From the NCBI GenBank assembly GCA_947385785.1, contig CANDMH010000006.1, forward strand, positions 1 through 37,333: 37,333 nucleotides of DNA, read 5' to 3'. The position numbers and the translations under genes are program-made. This DNA comes from an uncultured Lachnospiraceae bacterium (GTDB lineage Bacteria > Bacillota > Clostridia > Lachnospirales > Lachnospiraceae). The notes beneath the pieces are model-generated. The model saw only the letters and a program-made list of their open reading frames with translations, was not told where the DNA came from and did not search any database. Shown here one piece after another: positions 24,204 through 33,354 of this stretch (positions are counted from its first letter, which is position 1; each line of letters starts with the position of its first letter).

Positions 24204-25664
24204 ATGTATTATATAGGAATCGATCTGGGAACTTCTGCCGTTAAGCTGCTTCTGATGGACAGCGACGGCAAAATCGTGAATATTGTGTCAAGGGAATATC
24301 CCTTATATTTTCCTCATCCGGGCTGGTCGGAGCAGAAGCCGGAGGACTGGTACGAGCAGACCGTCCTGGGCATCCGGGAGCTGATTCGGGATGTGGACAA
24401 ATCCCAGGTGGCAGGCATCAGCTTCGGCGGGCAGATGCACGGACTGGTCATTCTGGATGAGGACGACAATGTAATCAGACCTGCTATCCTGTGGAATGAC
24501 GGCAGGACCACGGAGGAGACGGATTATCTCAACACTGTCATCGGCAGGGAAAAGCTGTCGGAATACACGGCAAATATCGCCTTTGCAGGCTTTACGGCCC
24601 CCAAGATCCTCTGGGTGAAAAATAAAGAACCGGAAAATTTTGCACGGATTTCCAAAATCATGCTGCCCAAAGATTATATCGCCTATAAGCTTACCGGCGT
24701 ACATTGCACGGATGTGTCCGATGCGTCGGGCATGCTGCTGTTTGACGTGAAGAACCGCAGATGGTCTCAGGAAATGTGCGATATCTGCGGCATTACCACC
24801 GCGCAGCTGGCAAAATGCTACGAGAGCTACGAGGCGGTGGGGACGCTTCTGCCTCAGGCGGCCGGGGAGCTGGGGCTTGGCACTTCCGTAAAGGTGGCGG
24901 CAGGCGCCGGGGATAACGCGGCGGCGGCTGTGGGAACCGGAACAGTAGGCGACAACATGTGCAACATTTCCCTGGGCACCAGCGGAACCATTTTCATTTC
25001 CTCGAAAAAGTTCGGGGTGGATAAGTATAATGCCCTCCATTCCTTTGCCCATGCGGATGGAAGCTATCACCTGATGGGCTGCATGCTCAGCGCGGCCAGC
25101 TGCAACAAGTGGTGGATGGACGACATCATCGGCACAAAGGATTACGCGGCAGAACAGAAGGCCATTGAAAAGCTTGGGGAGAACCATGTCTATTTCCTTC
25201 CTTATCTGATGGGAGAGCGTTCTCCCCACAACAATCCCAACGCCAGAGCGGTTTTCCTGGGCATGAGCATGGATACCACCAGGACGGACATGACCCAGGC
25301 CGTACTGGAGGGCGTGGCGTTTGCACTGCGGGATTCCCTGGAGGTGGCCAGATCTCTGGGAATAGAGCTGACACGCACCAAAATCTGCGGCGGCGGGGCC
25401 AGAAGCCCTCTGTGGAAGAAGATTATCGCCAATGTGCTGAATCTTCGGGTGGACGTGTTGGAAAGTGAGGAAGGACCCTCCATGGGCGGCGCCATGCTGG
25501 CGGCGGTGGCCTGCGGCGAGTACGCAAGTGTGGAGGAGATTGCGGCGAAGGTCGTGAAGGTGGTGGAGACCGTTGAGCCGGATGCGGAGCTGGTGGCGAA
25601 ATATGAGGAGCGCTACAGGGAATTCCGGGAGATTTATCCTGCCTGCAAGCCATTGTTCGGATAA
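24204..25664 (+). CDS. xylB: Xylulokinase
   Basis: This 486-residue FGGY-family kinase phosphorylates D-xylulose (or a related ketose) with ATP, feeding the pentose phosphate pathway. The N-terminal phosphate loop is YYIGIDLGTSAVKLLLMD. GISFGGQMHGLVILD, with the QMHG motif typical of xylulokinases, follows near residue 75. RPAILWNDGRT holds the catalytic-region Asp, and DVSDASGMLLFDV and LGTSGTIFIS match family blocks. The C-terminal ICGGGARSPLWKKIIANVLN is the adenine-binding region. Length is typical. The ribosome site is GGGAGAATAAGCC. No xylA or transporter lies next to it, so the sugar source is unclear; the related kinases for ribulose cannot be fully excluded. Confidence 0.92.
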   Translation: MYYIGIDLGTSAVKLLLMDSDGKIVNIVSREYPLYFPHPGWSEQKPEDWYEQTVLGIRELIRDVDKSQVAGISFGGQMHGLVILDEDDNVIRPAILWNDGRTTEETDYLNTVIGREKLSEYTANIAFAGFTAPKILWVKNKEPENFARISKIMLPKDYIAYKLTGVHCTDVSDASGMLLFDVKNRRWSQEMCDICGITTAQLAKCYESYEAVGTLLPQAAGELGLGTSVKVAAGAGDNAAAAVGTGTVGDNMCNISLGTSGTIFISSKKFGVDKYNALHSFAHADGSYHLMGCMLSAASCNKWWMDDIIGTKDYAAEQKAIEKLGENHVYFLPYLMGERSPHNNPNARAVFLGMSMDTTRTDMTQAVLEGVAFALRDSLEVARSLGIELTRTKICGGGARSPLWKKIIANVLNLRVDVLESEEGPSMGGAMLAAVACGEYASVEEIAAKVVKVVETVEPDAELVAKYEERYREFREIYPACKPLFG

Positions 25665-25733
25665 GAGCAGGAATGGCCGGCCGGGAAGAAGAACGGCAGT
25701 TTTCGAACAGGCGGGAAAGAAGGTGAGAAGAGA

Positions 25734-27332
25734 GTGGCAAAGGTATTTAACGTGAATGCGGTATGCATACCGGATCTGCACTATATGGTCAATCTGGACA
25801 GCAGGTTAAAGGAAATAAAGGATCTGATAGACAAAGGACTGTATTTTACGATAAACAGGGCGAGACAATACGGAAAAACGACTACTGTGATGGCTTTGGA
25901 ACGGTATCTGCAGGACGCCTACTGTGTGGTTTCACTGGATTTCCAGACCTTTGACGAAGCGAAGTTCCGGGACGGACATGTATTCGCATCGGCCTTTGCC
26001 AAATCTTTTCTGCGGAGCCTGAAGCAGGGCGGGACGGCAGTGACTGAGGAACTGGAGACGGCAATGCTGCATCTGGCCCGGAATGCCGGCAGCGAAAACG
26101 GCAACTTTGCCCTGATGGAGCTTTTCGAGGGATTGAGCGATATCTGCGGGGCCTGTGACAAACCGGTGGTATTGATGGTGGATGAGGTTGACAGCACGGC
26201 AGACAATCAGGTTTTTCTGGATTTTCTTGCCCAGCTGCGGGCGTACTATATCAGGCGGGCCACGCAGGCAACCTTTCGCAGCGTTATTCTGGCAGGTGTG
26301 TATGATATCAAAAATCTGAAGCGGAAACTCAGGCCGGAGGATGAGCGGAAGGTGAACAATCCATGGAACATTGCGGCAGATTTTAAGGTCGAAATGAGCT
26401 TTTCAAAAGGCGACATCGAGGGGATGCTTCAGGAATATGAAAATGATTATCATACGGGTATGAACATCGATAAAATGTCGCAAATGTTGTATGATTATAC
26501 ATCGGGTTACCCGTTTCTGGTATCCAGGCTGTGTAAGCTGATGGACGAGGAAGTCGGTGCCGGTAAAAACGCAAAGAGCGCGGCATGGACAACAGAGGGC
26601 TTTTATGAGGCCGTGAGGATGATTTTGGCAGAGAAGAACACGCTGTTTGAATCGTTGATCGGAAAGCTGACGAACTACCCGGAACTGAACGGGATGCTGC
26701 AGACATTGCTGTTTGCCGGGAAAAGTATCGCTTACAACCCGGATGACCCGGGAATAGACACGGCAACCATGTTCGGCTTTATTAAAAATGAACGGGGAGA
26801 GGCTGCTATTGCGAACCGTATATTTGAAACGCGGCTCTATAATTTTTATCTTTCGACGGCCGAAATGCAGAAGCAGGATATTTACAGGGCATCGCTGCAG
26901 GATAAAAGTCAGTTTCATGTGAATGGCCATTTGAATATGAAGCTTGTTCTGGAGAAATTTGTGATGCATTTTCATGAGTTATACGGTGACCGGAAAGAAG
27001 CCTTCGTGGAGGAAGAGGGAAGGAAGTTTTTCCTGTTATATCTGAGGCCGATTATCAACGGTAGGGGCAACTACTATATAGAATCGAGGACCAGGGGGCT
27101 TCGGAGGACGGATGTGATCATTGACTATAATGGAGAACAATACATTATAGAAATGAAAATCTGGCATGGCGGGGAGTACAATAAGCGGGGCGAAAAACAG
27201 CTCGTGGGCTATCTTGACGCTTATGGGAAAAAGAAGGGATACATGCTCAGCTTCAACTTCAATCAGAAGAAAGAAATCGGGGCTCATGAAATTACAATCG
27301 GAGAAAAGACCCTGGTGGAGGCGATTGTGTAG
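25734..27332 (+). CDS. AAA-ATPase-like protein with C-terminal PD-(D/E)XK domain
   Basis: This 532-residue protein is of the AAA-ATPase_like/PDDEXK_9 type, common in many copies in gut anaerobes and of unproven role. The N-terminal block LDSRLKEIKDLIDKGLYFTI, then NRARQYGKTTTVMALERYL, carries a degenerate Walker A (residues about 42-50): the first glycine is replaced, as usual for this family. KPVVLMVDEVDS is Walker B. The C-terminus has a nuclease-like core, RRTDVIIDYNGEQYIIEMKI, with a conserved Asp and the E-x-K pair, then QLVGYLDAYGKKKGYMLSF. The start is GTG 25734, eight bases after AAGGTG. It sits between xylB and the EEP gene on the same strand but shows no functional tie to them. Confidence 0.85.
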   Translation: MAKVFNVNAVCIPDLHYMVNLDSRLKEIKDLIDKGLYFTINRARQYGKTTTVMALERYLQDAYCVVSLDFQTFDEAKFRDGHVFASAFAKSFLRSLKQGGTAVTEELETAMLHLARNAGSENGNFALMELFEGLSDICGACDKPVVLMVDEVDSTADNQVFLDFLAQLRAYYIRRATQATFRSVILAGVYDIKNLKRKLRPEDERKVNNPWNIAADFKVEMSFSKGDIEGMLQEYENDYHTGMNIDKMSQMLYDYTSGYPFLVSRLCKLMDEEVGAGKNAKSAAWTTEGFYEAVRMILAEKNTLFESLIGKLTNYPELNGMLQTLLFAGKSIAYNPDDPGIDTATMFGFIKNERGEAAIANRIFETRLYNFYLSTAEMQKQDIYRASLQDKSQFHVNGHLNMKLVLEKFVMHFHELYGDRKEAFVEEEGRKFFLLYLRPIINGRGNYYIESRTRGLRRTDVIIDYNGEQYIIEMKIWHGGEYNKRGEKQLVGYLDAYGKKKGYMLSFNFNQKKEIGAHEITIGEKTLVEAIV

Positions 27333-27377
27333 AACAGGGCCAAAATCTATTGATATGACAAAAAGGGATGGACTTAT

Positions 27378-28157
27378 ATGAAATTTGTAACATTCAACAT
27401 ACGATATGACTGCGGATACGACGGCGAGAACAATTTTGAGTTCAGAAAGCCGCTTATCCTGCAGAAAATAGCGCAGGAGAAACCGGACATCCTGTGTTTT
27501 CAGGAAGTGCTGCCCCATGTAGCGGTGTGGCTGAAGGAAAATCTGAATGACTACTATATTGTAGGCTGCGGCCGCAGTGTGTCCCTTCGGGACGAGCAGT
27601 CGGCCATCGCTTACAGGAAAGAGCGGATGAACCTGATGAAGATGGACACTTACTGGCTTTCGGAGACGCCGGAGGTGCCCGGTTCCCGTTATCCGGGGCA
27701 GAGCGTCTGTCCCAGAATATGCACGGAGGCGGTTTTCGAGGACATGCAGACAAGGCAGGTGTTCCGGGTGGCCAACGCCCATCTGGACAATGCGGGGCAG
27801 CTGGCCAGAAAGCTGGCTCTGGAGCAGATCCTGAAAAAGGTGGCGGCGGATTCCTTTTTCGGGGATGTTCCCATTATCGTGACCGGAGACTTTAATATGG
27901 AGCCGGACTGGGAAGAAATGCAGGTTCTGAAGGAGTATCCGGATTTTGTCAACCAGACGGAGCATATCGGGGTGACATACCACGGCTACTGGAAAGGGGA
28001 TGGGCAGTCAAGCATTGACTTTATCATTACCCGGGGAGCAGTAAGATGTGAACAGCTGGAAAAATGGACGGATCAGAAAGACGGATTGTACCTGTCGGAT
28101 CACTATCCGGTGTGCGCGGAACTTGTGCCGGAGAATCCTGTTTTGGGAGAACCGTGA
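27378..28157 (+). CDS. Endonuclease/exonuclease/phosphatase (EEP) family hydrolase
   Basis: This 259-residue metal-dependent phosphodiesterase or phosphatase has the EEP fold. The motifs run in order: MKFVTFNIRYDC (Asn7), DILCFQEVLP (Glu43, metal ligand), RVANAHLDNAG, IIVTGDFNMEPD (Asp/Asn pair), SSIDFIITRGA and LYLSDHYPVCAEL (catalytic Asp-His). Cytoplasmic members of this type in carbohydrate clusters act on sugar phosphates or phospholipids as well as nucleic acids, so the substrate is open. The ATG start is close to AAAAAGGGATGG. It lies 45 bp after the AAA gene. No terminator follows before the sulfatase. Confidence 0.88.
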   Translation: MKFVTFNIRYDCGYDGENNFEFRKPLILQKIAQEKPDILCFQEVLPHVAVWLKENLNDYYIVGCGRSVSLRDEQSAIAYRKERMNLMKMDTYWLSETPEVPGSRYPGQSVCPRICTEAVFEDMQTRQVFRVANAHLDNAGQLARKLALEQILKKVAADSFFGDVPIIVTGDFNMEPDWEEMQVLKEYPDFVNQTEHIGVTYHGYWKGDGQSSIDFIITRGAVRCEQLEKWTDQKDGLYLSDHYPVCAELVPENPVLGEP

Positions 28158-28249
28158 AAGTACAGTGGGTGGCCAAAGCTTTATGCATCAATCGGATTTC
28201 GTGAAACCGGTAAAGTAGTGGGGAATGAAATCGGGTTTCATCTGCCGCG

Positions 28250-28447
28250 ATGCTGATTTCCTGCAGCCTGGCAGCAATCAGAATCATAGGACTTGCGTTG
28301 GGGCAAACACCCGCAGCCTGCTGCGACCAGAGTGCTACCGGGCAAAGCGAGGTTGGGGCTAATACCGCGCAGCCTGCTGCGGGGAAGTATATTGAGAACA
28401 TGCTGACAGAGCAGGAACCGGAAGAAGGCCAGGAAGGAGAAAAATGA
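28250..28447 (+). other. Direct repeats and possible short ORF before the sulfatase
   Basis: GTTGGGGC...GCAGCCTGCTGCG occurs twice (28297-28325 and 28352-28381, differing at a few positions), with a third partial match at 28260-28274. An open frame of 65 codons runs across it and ends one base before the sulfatase start (tail NMLTEQEPEEGQEGEK). The tail looks protein-like, but no ribosome site precedes ATG 28250. I treat it as a repeat-rich leader with a doubtful ORF. Confidence 0.3.
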
Positions 28448-28448
28448 G

Positions 28449-29930
28449 ATGAGAGTGCTTATGTTTGATATTGACACGCTTCGGGCGGACCACATGGGAT
28501 GTTATGGCTATGGACGAAATACCACGCCCGTAATAGACGAGATAGCAAAGGAAGGTGTTCGCTTTGACGATTATTACTGCCCCAATGCCCCCTGCCTTCC
28601 TTCCCGTGCTTCCATGATCAGCGGACAGTACGGCATACACAACGGCGTTGTAGGGCATGGCGGGACGGCGGCGGATATGCGCCTGCAGGGCAGAAACAGA
28701 AGCTTTACGGATGAAGTATCGGAAAACGGCCTGTTCATGCAGTTCCGCCGGGCCGGAATGCATACGGTATCCTTCTCCACTTTCGCGGAGCGCCATAGCG
28801 CCTGGTGGTTTAACGCCGGATTCAACGAGTGTTACAATGTGGGCAGGCGGGGCGGCGAATCGGCGGAGATGGTGACGCCGAAGGTGCTTGAATGGCTGGA
28901 GCAGCACGGGAAAGAGGATAACTGGATGATGCATGTGCATTACTGGGATCCCCACACGCCTTACCGGACACCGGCAGATTATAAGAGCGGACTGGAAGAT
29001 ACGCCCCTGCCGGACGACTGGATTACGGAGGAGATTTTTGCGGAGCATCTCCTGCACATCGGCCCTCATGGGGCAAACGAGATCAATATGTGGAATGACG
29101 ACCATTTTTCCCAGTGGCCCAAACATCCCGGCAGTCTGAAGACTCTGGAGGAGGCGAAGCGTTTTCTGAATTCCTATGATGACGGCATCCGGTATACCGA
29201 TGACAATATCGGGCGCATTATCGGCTGGATGAAGGAAAATAAACTGTATGACGATGAACTGGCAGTTATCATCACGGCGGATCACGGAGAGGATCTGGGC
29301 GAGTTTGGTGTGTACGCAGAACACGGAATGGCGGATGACCTGGTCTGTCGGATCCCGCTGATTATCCGCTGGCCGGGAATGCGGAAAGGGGCAGTGGTGA
29401 AGGGCTTTTATGACAATACGGATCTGGCGCCTACCATGCAGGAGCTGCTGGGGACATCTCTGGTAAGCTGGGATAACTTCCGCTATGACGGTGTTTCCTT
29501 TGCGAAAGCTCTGAAGGATGGAACGGACTGTTCCAGGCCATATGCGGTGTTGACCCAGTGCGCCCATGTGTGCCAGAGAAGCGTGCGGTTTGACGATTAT
29601 ATCTATATCCGCACCGTGCACGGCGGCGGGCATCTGCTGCCGGATGAGATGCTGTTCCATGTGAAGGAGGACCCTCATGAGCTTCACAATCTGGCGCCGG
29701 AGCGGCCGGATCTGTGTGCCAGGGGAGCGAAGATGATTTTGGACTGGACGGACAGTATGATGAAGACTTCCCGGTGGGATACGGATCCCATGTGGACCGT
29801 GATGCGGGAAGGCGGACCCGAGCACTGCAGGGGCGCCCTGAAGGGGTACATGGAACGGATTAAGGGCACGCCCAGGGAATACGGGATTGAGCTGCTGCGG
29901 GAGAAGTATGGGGAATTTATTGACAAATGA
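28449..29930 (+). CDS. Arylsulfatase-family sulfatase (Cys-type)
   Basis: This 493-residue sulfatase hydrolyses sulfate esters or sulfamates, probably of glycans. VLMFDIDTLRADHMGCYGYG supplies the N-terminal metal aspartates (Asp7, Asp9). CLPSRASM holds the CxPSR motif with Cys49, which must be oxidised to formylglycine. VIITADHGEDLGEFG is the second metal-binding block with Asp-His. The sequence resembles N-sulfoglucosamine sulfohydrolase and related heparan-type enzymes. No signal peptide is seen, so it would act on imported saccharides. The formylglycine maturase (anSME) it needs is not in this window. The ribosome site AAGGAGAAAAATGAG precedes ATG 28449. A strong hairpin follows at 29956. 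Confidence 0.92.
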   Translation: MRVLMFDIDTLRADHMGCYGYGRNTTPVIDEIAKEGVRFDDYYCPNAPCLPSRASMISGQYGIHNGVVGHGGTAADMRLQGRNRSFTDEVSENGLFMQFRRAGMHTVSFSTFAERHSAWWFNAGFNECYNVGRRGGESAEMVTPKVLEWLEQHGKEDNWMMHVHYWDPHTPYRTPADYKSGLEDTPLPDDWITEEIFAEHLLHIGPHGANEINMWNDDHFSQWPKHPGSLKTLEEAKRFLNSYDDGIRYTDDNIGRIIGWMKENKLYDDELAVIITADHGEDLGEFGVYAEHGMADDLVCRIPLIIRWPGMRKGAVVKGFYDNTDLAPTMQELLGTSLVSWDNFRYDGVSFAKALKDGTDCSRPYAVLTQCAHVCQRSVRFDDYIYIRTVHGGGHLLPDEMLFHVKEDPHELHNLAPERPDLCARGAKMILDWTDSMMKTSRWDTDPMWTVMREGGPEHCRGALKGYMERIKGTPREYGIELLREKYGEFIDK

Positions 29931-29955
29931 ACCAGTGCGCCTCTCAATTTCCGGC

Positions 29956-29979
29956 CGTATGGGGGACTGCCCCCATACG
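29956..29979. other. Perfect 10-bp hairpin behind the sulfatase gene
   Basis: CGTATGGGGG pairs fully with CCCCCATACG around ACTG. No T run follows, so it is more likely an mRNA 3'-end stabiliser or a repeat than a terminator. Confidence 0.5.
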
Positions 29980-30422
29980 TGCCTGGTTTGCCTGTGCCGC
30001 CGTCTATGGATTCTGCACCTGTACGATTGACCGCCTGTGCAATCTCCTGGAATGTCACATTTCCGACATCATGGAGCATATCCCGGATGATATTTTTTTC
30101 TGAACGGTAGGAAGCCATCGTCTCTGAGCCATGAACTTCATCCCGGTACAAAATATCTAAGATACTGTTGTGATATGTTAAAAAATGGATTAAGCCCGTA
30201 TCAGTATCTGCCGACACTTCCCCGGGAAAAGAGGATGCGGGAACCCGATACAACCCGGATACAACAGTGAAAAGAAAAAGATACAAAAAACGGATAAGAT
30301 TGTATTAAAATCGGCTGCGCAGGTCGGTATATCCGGCTGGAAACTGGAGCCTGTGCCTGTATCCAGTTTCCAGTTGGACGGAGCATCGGCAGACCGGGGA
30401 AAACATTGAGGGTGAACGAAGT
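29980..30422. other. Gap of about 440 bp, possible decayed gene
   Basis: No confident gene. On the minus strand about 30000-30170 reads SEKNIIRDMLHDVGNVTFQE and IAQAVNRTGAESIDGG, which has a protein-like composition but no start, ribosome site or family I can name. On the plus strand near 30175 a short frame reads MLKNGLSPYQYLPTLPREKR, faintly like the tail of an IS66-type transposase. Neither is supported enough to call. Confidence 0.25.
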
Positions 30423-32834
30423 ATGGTAAAATACAGGGCGATAAAACAAATAATTGCCGCGGCGGCAGGAATCCTGGCGCTTGCCGTATCAGGATGCGGG
30501 AGAGAGGAAGCAGACAGAGCACAGGGAGTCATAGAAACGCTTGCAGGAGTGGAAATAAAAAGCGGCTCAGGCATGGAGAACAATGTCGGCGACGGCGGTG
30601 CGGGCACGGAAGGCGGCGCAGGCACGGGTCGCGACATGGGTGTGAACGGTAATGCAGGCGGGGACAATGGCGCCGGACAGGCAGAGGCGGGCGGAAGTAC
30701 TTGGGATGCGTATCCTGCTGTCTGGCAGGCGGCATATTTTCCGTTGGAGACTGCCTATACCCAAATTTTGTCGTCAGGCCGGACATTTTACGCGCTGTCT
30801 GACGGAGGCGGTCAGGTACATGTGGACTGTATCGGGAAGGAAACCCTTGCCGTGGAGGGGATGGTTTCTCTGCAGAACGCCGCTTTGCAGTCCGGAATGG
30901 CGGCGGATGAGGACGGGAACCTCTATCTTCCGGCAGCGGGGGAAGAGACCGGTCTGTGGAAGATTGACACAAAAGGCGGCTCCCAAGAGCATGAAAAGAT
31001 AGAGCTGGAAGATTATTCTGCCGAAAACGGCCTGGTTTTGAGGGGCGTCGAGACAGATTCGGAAGGGTATTCTTATATCTGGTGCGAATTGATGATGCCG
31101 CTGATGGAAGGCATTGATGGTGTGGAAGGGGAAGTATGGTATGAGGCAGACCGGGTCTATGTGAAGGACAGGGAAGGGAAAACCGTTTTTTATCAGGATG
31201 TCCCCAATATGTCCGGAGTGGATGTGCTGTATTTCCAGATAGACGGGGAGGGCAGGCCGGGCTTTTTGCTGAAGAGCGACGGTGAAATCCAGTTGCAGGA
31301 GTTCGACGTGTCAGGGCAGAAACTGAAGGAGCCGATGATGCTGGGAACGGCCTTTGACTGCTTCGGCATGGAGGACGGAAATATTCCGGAGCATTTTACA
31401 TTCACCGGCAGGGGGTGGCTTTACTGCCGGGAAAATCGCATATACGAATTCCAATATGATACGCAGAAAAAGGCAGAGGTGCTTGATCTGGCAGATTATG
31501 GGCTTCTGTCCTCGGACATTGTATTTTTGGGAAAAGGGGAAGACAGGATTGAAATCATTGACCGGAATGGGGAATCAGGGGCGCTGGAACTGGCTGTCCT
31601 GACGCCGGGCAGTACGGATAAAACGATTGTGACCCTCGGAGTGACCATGACGGCACAGGATCTGGAGGAGAGCGTGGCACAGTTTAACCGGGACAGTGCC
31701 GGATACATGGTGCAAATTGTGGATTATTACAGCAGGGAAGGAAACTACGAGGACGCCGCAGAGAAGCTGAAGTTGGACGTGGTGACCGGAAAAGCGCCGG
31801 ACATCATCGGCGTATCGGGGATCGATTACAGGATTTTTTCCGGGAAGGGCGTTCTGGCGGATCTGTATGATTTCATGGAGGAAGACGGGACGGTTTCGGA
31901 GAGCATGCTGGTGCAGCCGGTGCTGAAAGCCTTTGATGAGCAGGGGCATTTATACAGCATTGCCCCTTCCTTCCAGCTCCATTCCATGTGGGGTTATGCC
32001 GATGTGACAGGGGGAAAGAGCGGCGTCACCTTTTCGGAGCTGCTCCGGCTCCTGGAAGGAAGCGGGAAGGATCTGAATGCCGTGGGCGGCTTTTCCGCGG
32101 ACGAGCCGGTGCTTACCAGGCTCTGCTGTGCGGCCATGGATGAGTTTGTGGACTGGGATACGGGAAGCTGTGCATTTGACGGGGATTATTTTAAGGAAGT
32201 GCTTTCCTTTGCGGGAAATTATGCACCTGGGGACGGAGATGTGGGCTATCTGCAGGGGATACGGGAGAGGAAGCAGGTGCTCACAGTGGGCATTCTGGCC
32301 AGCGTGGCGGATTATCAGATGGAGAAGGAGCTGTATGGCGGAAACCTCGGCGTCATCGGCTTTCCCACAGTAAAAGGCAGCGGGACGGCGGTGGATTTCA
32401 GGGGCAGCGCCGTGGCAGTGAACGCGAGGAGCGCGAACCAGGCGGGAGCATGGGAATTCGTGAAATTTTATCTGCTGCAGGGTTACGGCGGGCAGGGCTT
32501 CCCCATGGTGCAGGAACGCTTCGATGAGACGATGGAAGCCGCCATGCAGGATGATTACACCGACTCCGAGTACGGCACAGGGCAGGAAAAGCTGCCGAAA
32601 AAATACTACGGAGGCCAGGACGGGAGTATCGCGGTATATGCCGCCACACAGGAAGAGGTGGACGCGGTGCGGGAACTGGTGGAGAGCGTGCAGAACCGGT
32701 TTGAGATGCATCCGGTGATTCAGAATATCATCGACGAGGAGGCGCAGGGGTACTTCTCCGGGCAGGTGGACCTGGACAGGACCGTGGATAAGATTCAGAA
32801 CAGGGTGAGCCTGCTTTTGCAGGAGTCGAGGTAG
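30423..32834 (+). CDS. Large lipoprotein: sensor-like N-terminal half plus solute-binding domain
   Basis: The 803-residue product has a lipoprotein signal (residues 1-25, ILALAVSGC). A Gly/Asn-rich linker follows to about 92 (GDGGAGTEGGAGTGRDMGVN). Residues about 95-400 are repeated beta units (QSGMAADEDGNLYLPAAGEE, LRGVETDSEGYSYIWCEL, YFQIDGEGRPGFLLKSDGEI), suggesting a propeller-like fold. Residues about 405-800 are a family-1 extracellular solute-binding domain (VTMTAQDLEESVAQFNRDSA, KLKLDVVTGKAPDIIGVSGI, NQAGAWEFVKFYLLQGYGGQ). Such fused proteins are frequent in Lachnospiraceae. No ABC permease or ATPase gene adjoins it, so it may be a sensor or share a distant transporter. The start has GAGGGTGAACGAAGT just upstream. 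Confidence 0.82.
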   Translation: MVKYRAIKQIIAAAAGILALAVSGCGREEADRAQGVIETLAGVEIKSGSGMENNVGDGGAGTEGGAGTGRDMGVNGNAGGDNGAGQAEAGGSTWDAYPAVWQAAYFPLETAYTQILSSGRTFYALSDGGGQVHVDCIGKETLAVEGMVSLQNAALQSGMAADEDGNLYLPAAGEETGLWKIDTKGGSQEHEKIELEDYSAENGLVLRGVETDSEGYSYIWCELMMPLMEGIDGVEGEVWYEADRVYVKDREGKTVFYQDVPNMSGVDVLYFQIDGEGRPGFLLKSDGEIQLQEFDVSGQKLKEPMMLGTAFDCFGMEDGNIPEHFTFTGRGWLYCRENRIYEFQYDTQKKAEVLDLADYGLLSSDIVFLGKGEDRIEIIDRNGESGALELAVLTPGSTDKTIVTLGVTMTAQDLEESVAQFNRDSAGYMVQIVDYYSREGNYEDAAEKLKLDVVTGKAPDIIGVSGIDYRIFSGKGVLADLYDFMEEDGTVSESMLVQPVLKAFDEQGHLYSIAPSFQLHSMWGYADVTGGKSGVTFSELLRLLEGSGKDLNAVGGFSADEPVLTRLCCAAMDEFVDWDTGSCAFDGDYFKEVLSFAGNYAPGDGDVGYLQGIRERKQVLTVGILASVADYQMEKELYGGNLGVIGFPTVKGSGTAVDFRGSAVAVNARSANQAGAWEFVKFYLLQGYGGQGFPMVQERFDETMEAAMQDDYTDSEYGTGQEKLPKKYYGGQDGSIAVYAATQEEVDAVRELVESVQNRFEMHPVIQNIIDEEAQGYFSGQVDLDRTVDKIQNRVSLLLQESR

Positions 32835-32942
32835 GGGATAGTATGCTGAAGATGTCATGAATTGTGGAATGCCTTAATTTCTCTGACTTTTGAAAAGTGG
32901 CATACCTGATTGCAATCGTTACAGATTAAAGCTTAAAAATAC

Positions 32943-33043
32943 TTGCATAAAGAACTTCAATATTGTATAGTATATGAGGATTGAGGCGTATGTTTGCGGA
33001 CTATGCTGTGGCGAGGCGGATAAATTCCGACCTCGCTGTTTTA
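32943..33043 (+). ncRNA. Candidate small RNA with promoter and terminator
   Basis: A promoter-like pair, TTGCAT (32943-32948) and TATAGT (32966-32971), has a 17-bp spacer. About 35 bases after the expected start, GCGAGGCGG (33011-33019) pairs with CCGACCTCGC (33027-33036, one bulged A), followed by TGTTTTA. A transcript of roughly 65 nt is predicted with no open frame or ribosome site. The rest of the gap 32835-33354 shows no gene. I do not recognise an RNA family. Confidence 0.35.
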
Positions 33044-33354
33044 ATGGGTGGCTTTATTTGTTTTTTGATAAGTTCCTGATCTGTTGAGACTCTTTTTATC
33101 CTCATGAACGGAAACAATTGCCAATCTGAGTATATAACGAGTGAAAGCTTCTACAATGCTGGTGTAGTAAGCGGCATACAATAGAAGCAAAGCAACGCCT
33201 CTATTGTCAAGAATAAATGCCTCCACAAGTATAAATACCCGGGACGGACAGCTGGCGGCAGAATCTTGAGGGAATATCCCTGACCCTGTACCCGGACAGC
33301 TCTCCCCAGGGGTTATGCGGTTAGCGGGACGGATGCCGCGCAAGGCTCTCGTAT

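Noticed and set aside
24303..25781. Minus-strand open frame (492 codons) opposite xylB
   Set aside because: Mirror frame of a well-conserved kinase; composition rich in His and Gln, no domain.
28359..29825. Minus-strand open frame (488 codons) opposite the sulfatase
   Set aside because: Mirror frame of the sulfatase with no recognisable motif.
33041..33343. Minus-strand frame of 100 codons behind the importer
   Set aside because: No ribosome site, motif or family resemblance; overlaps the candidate small-RNA terminator.
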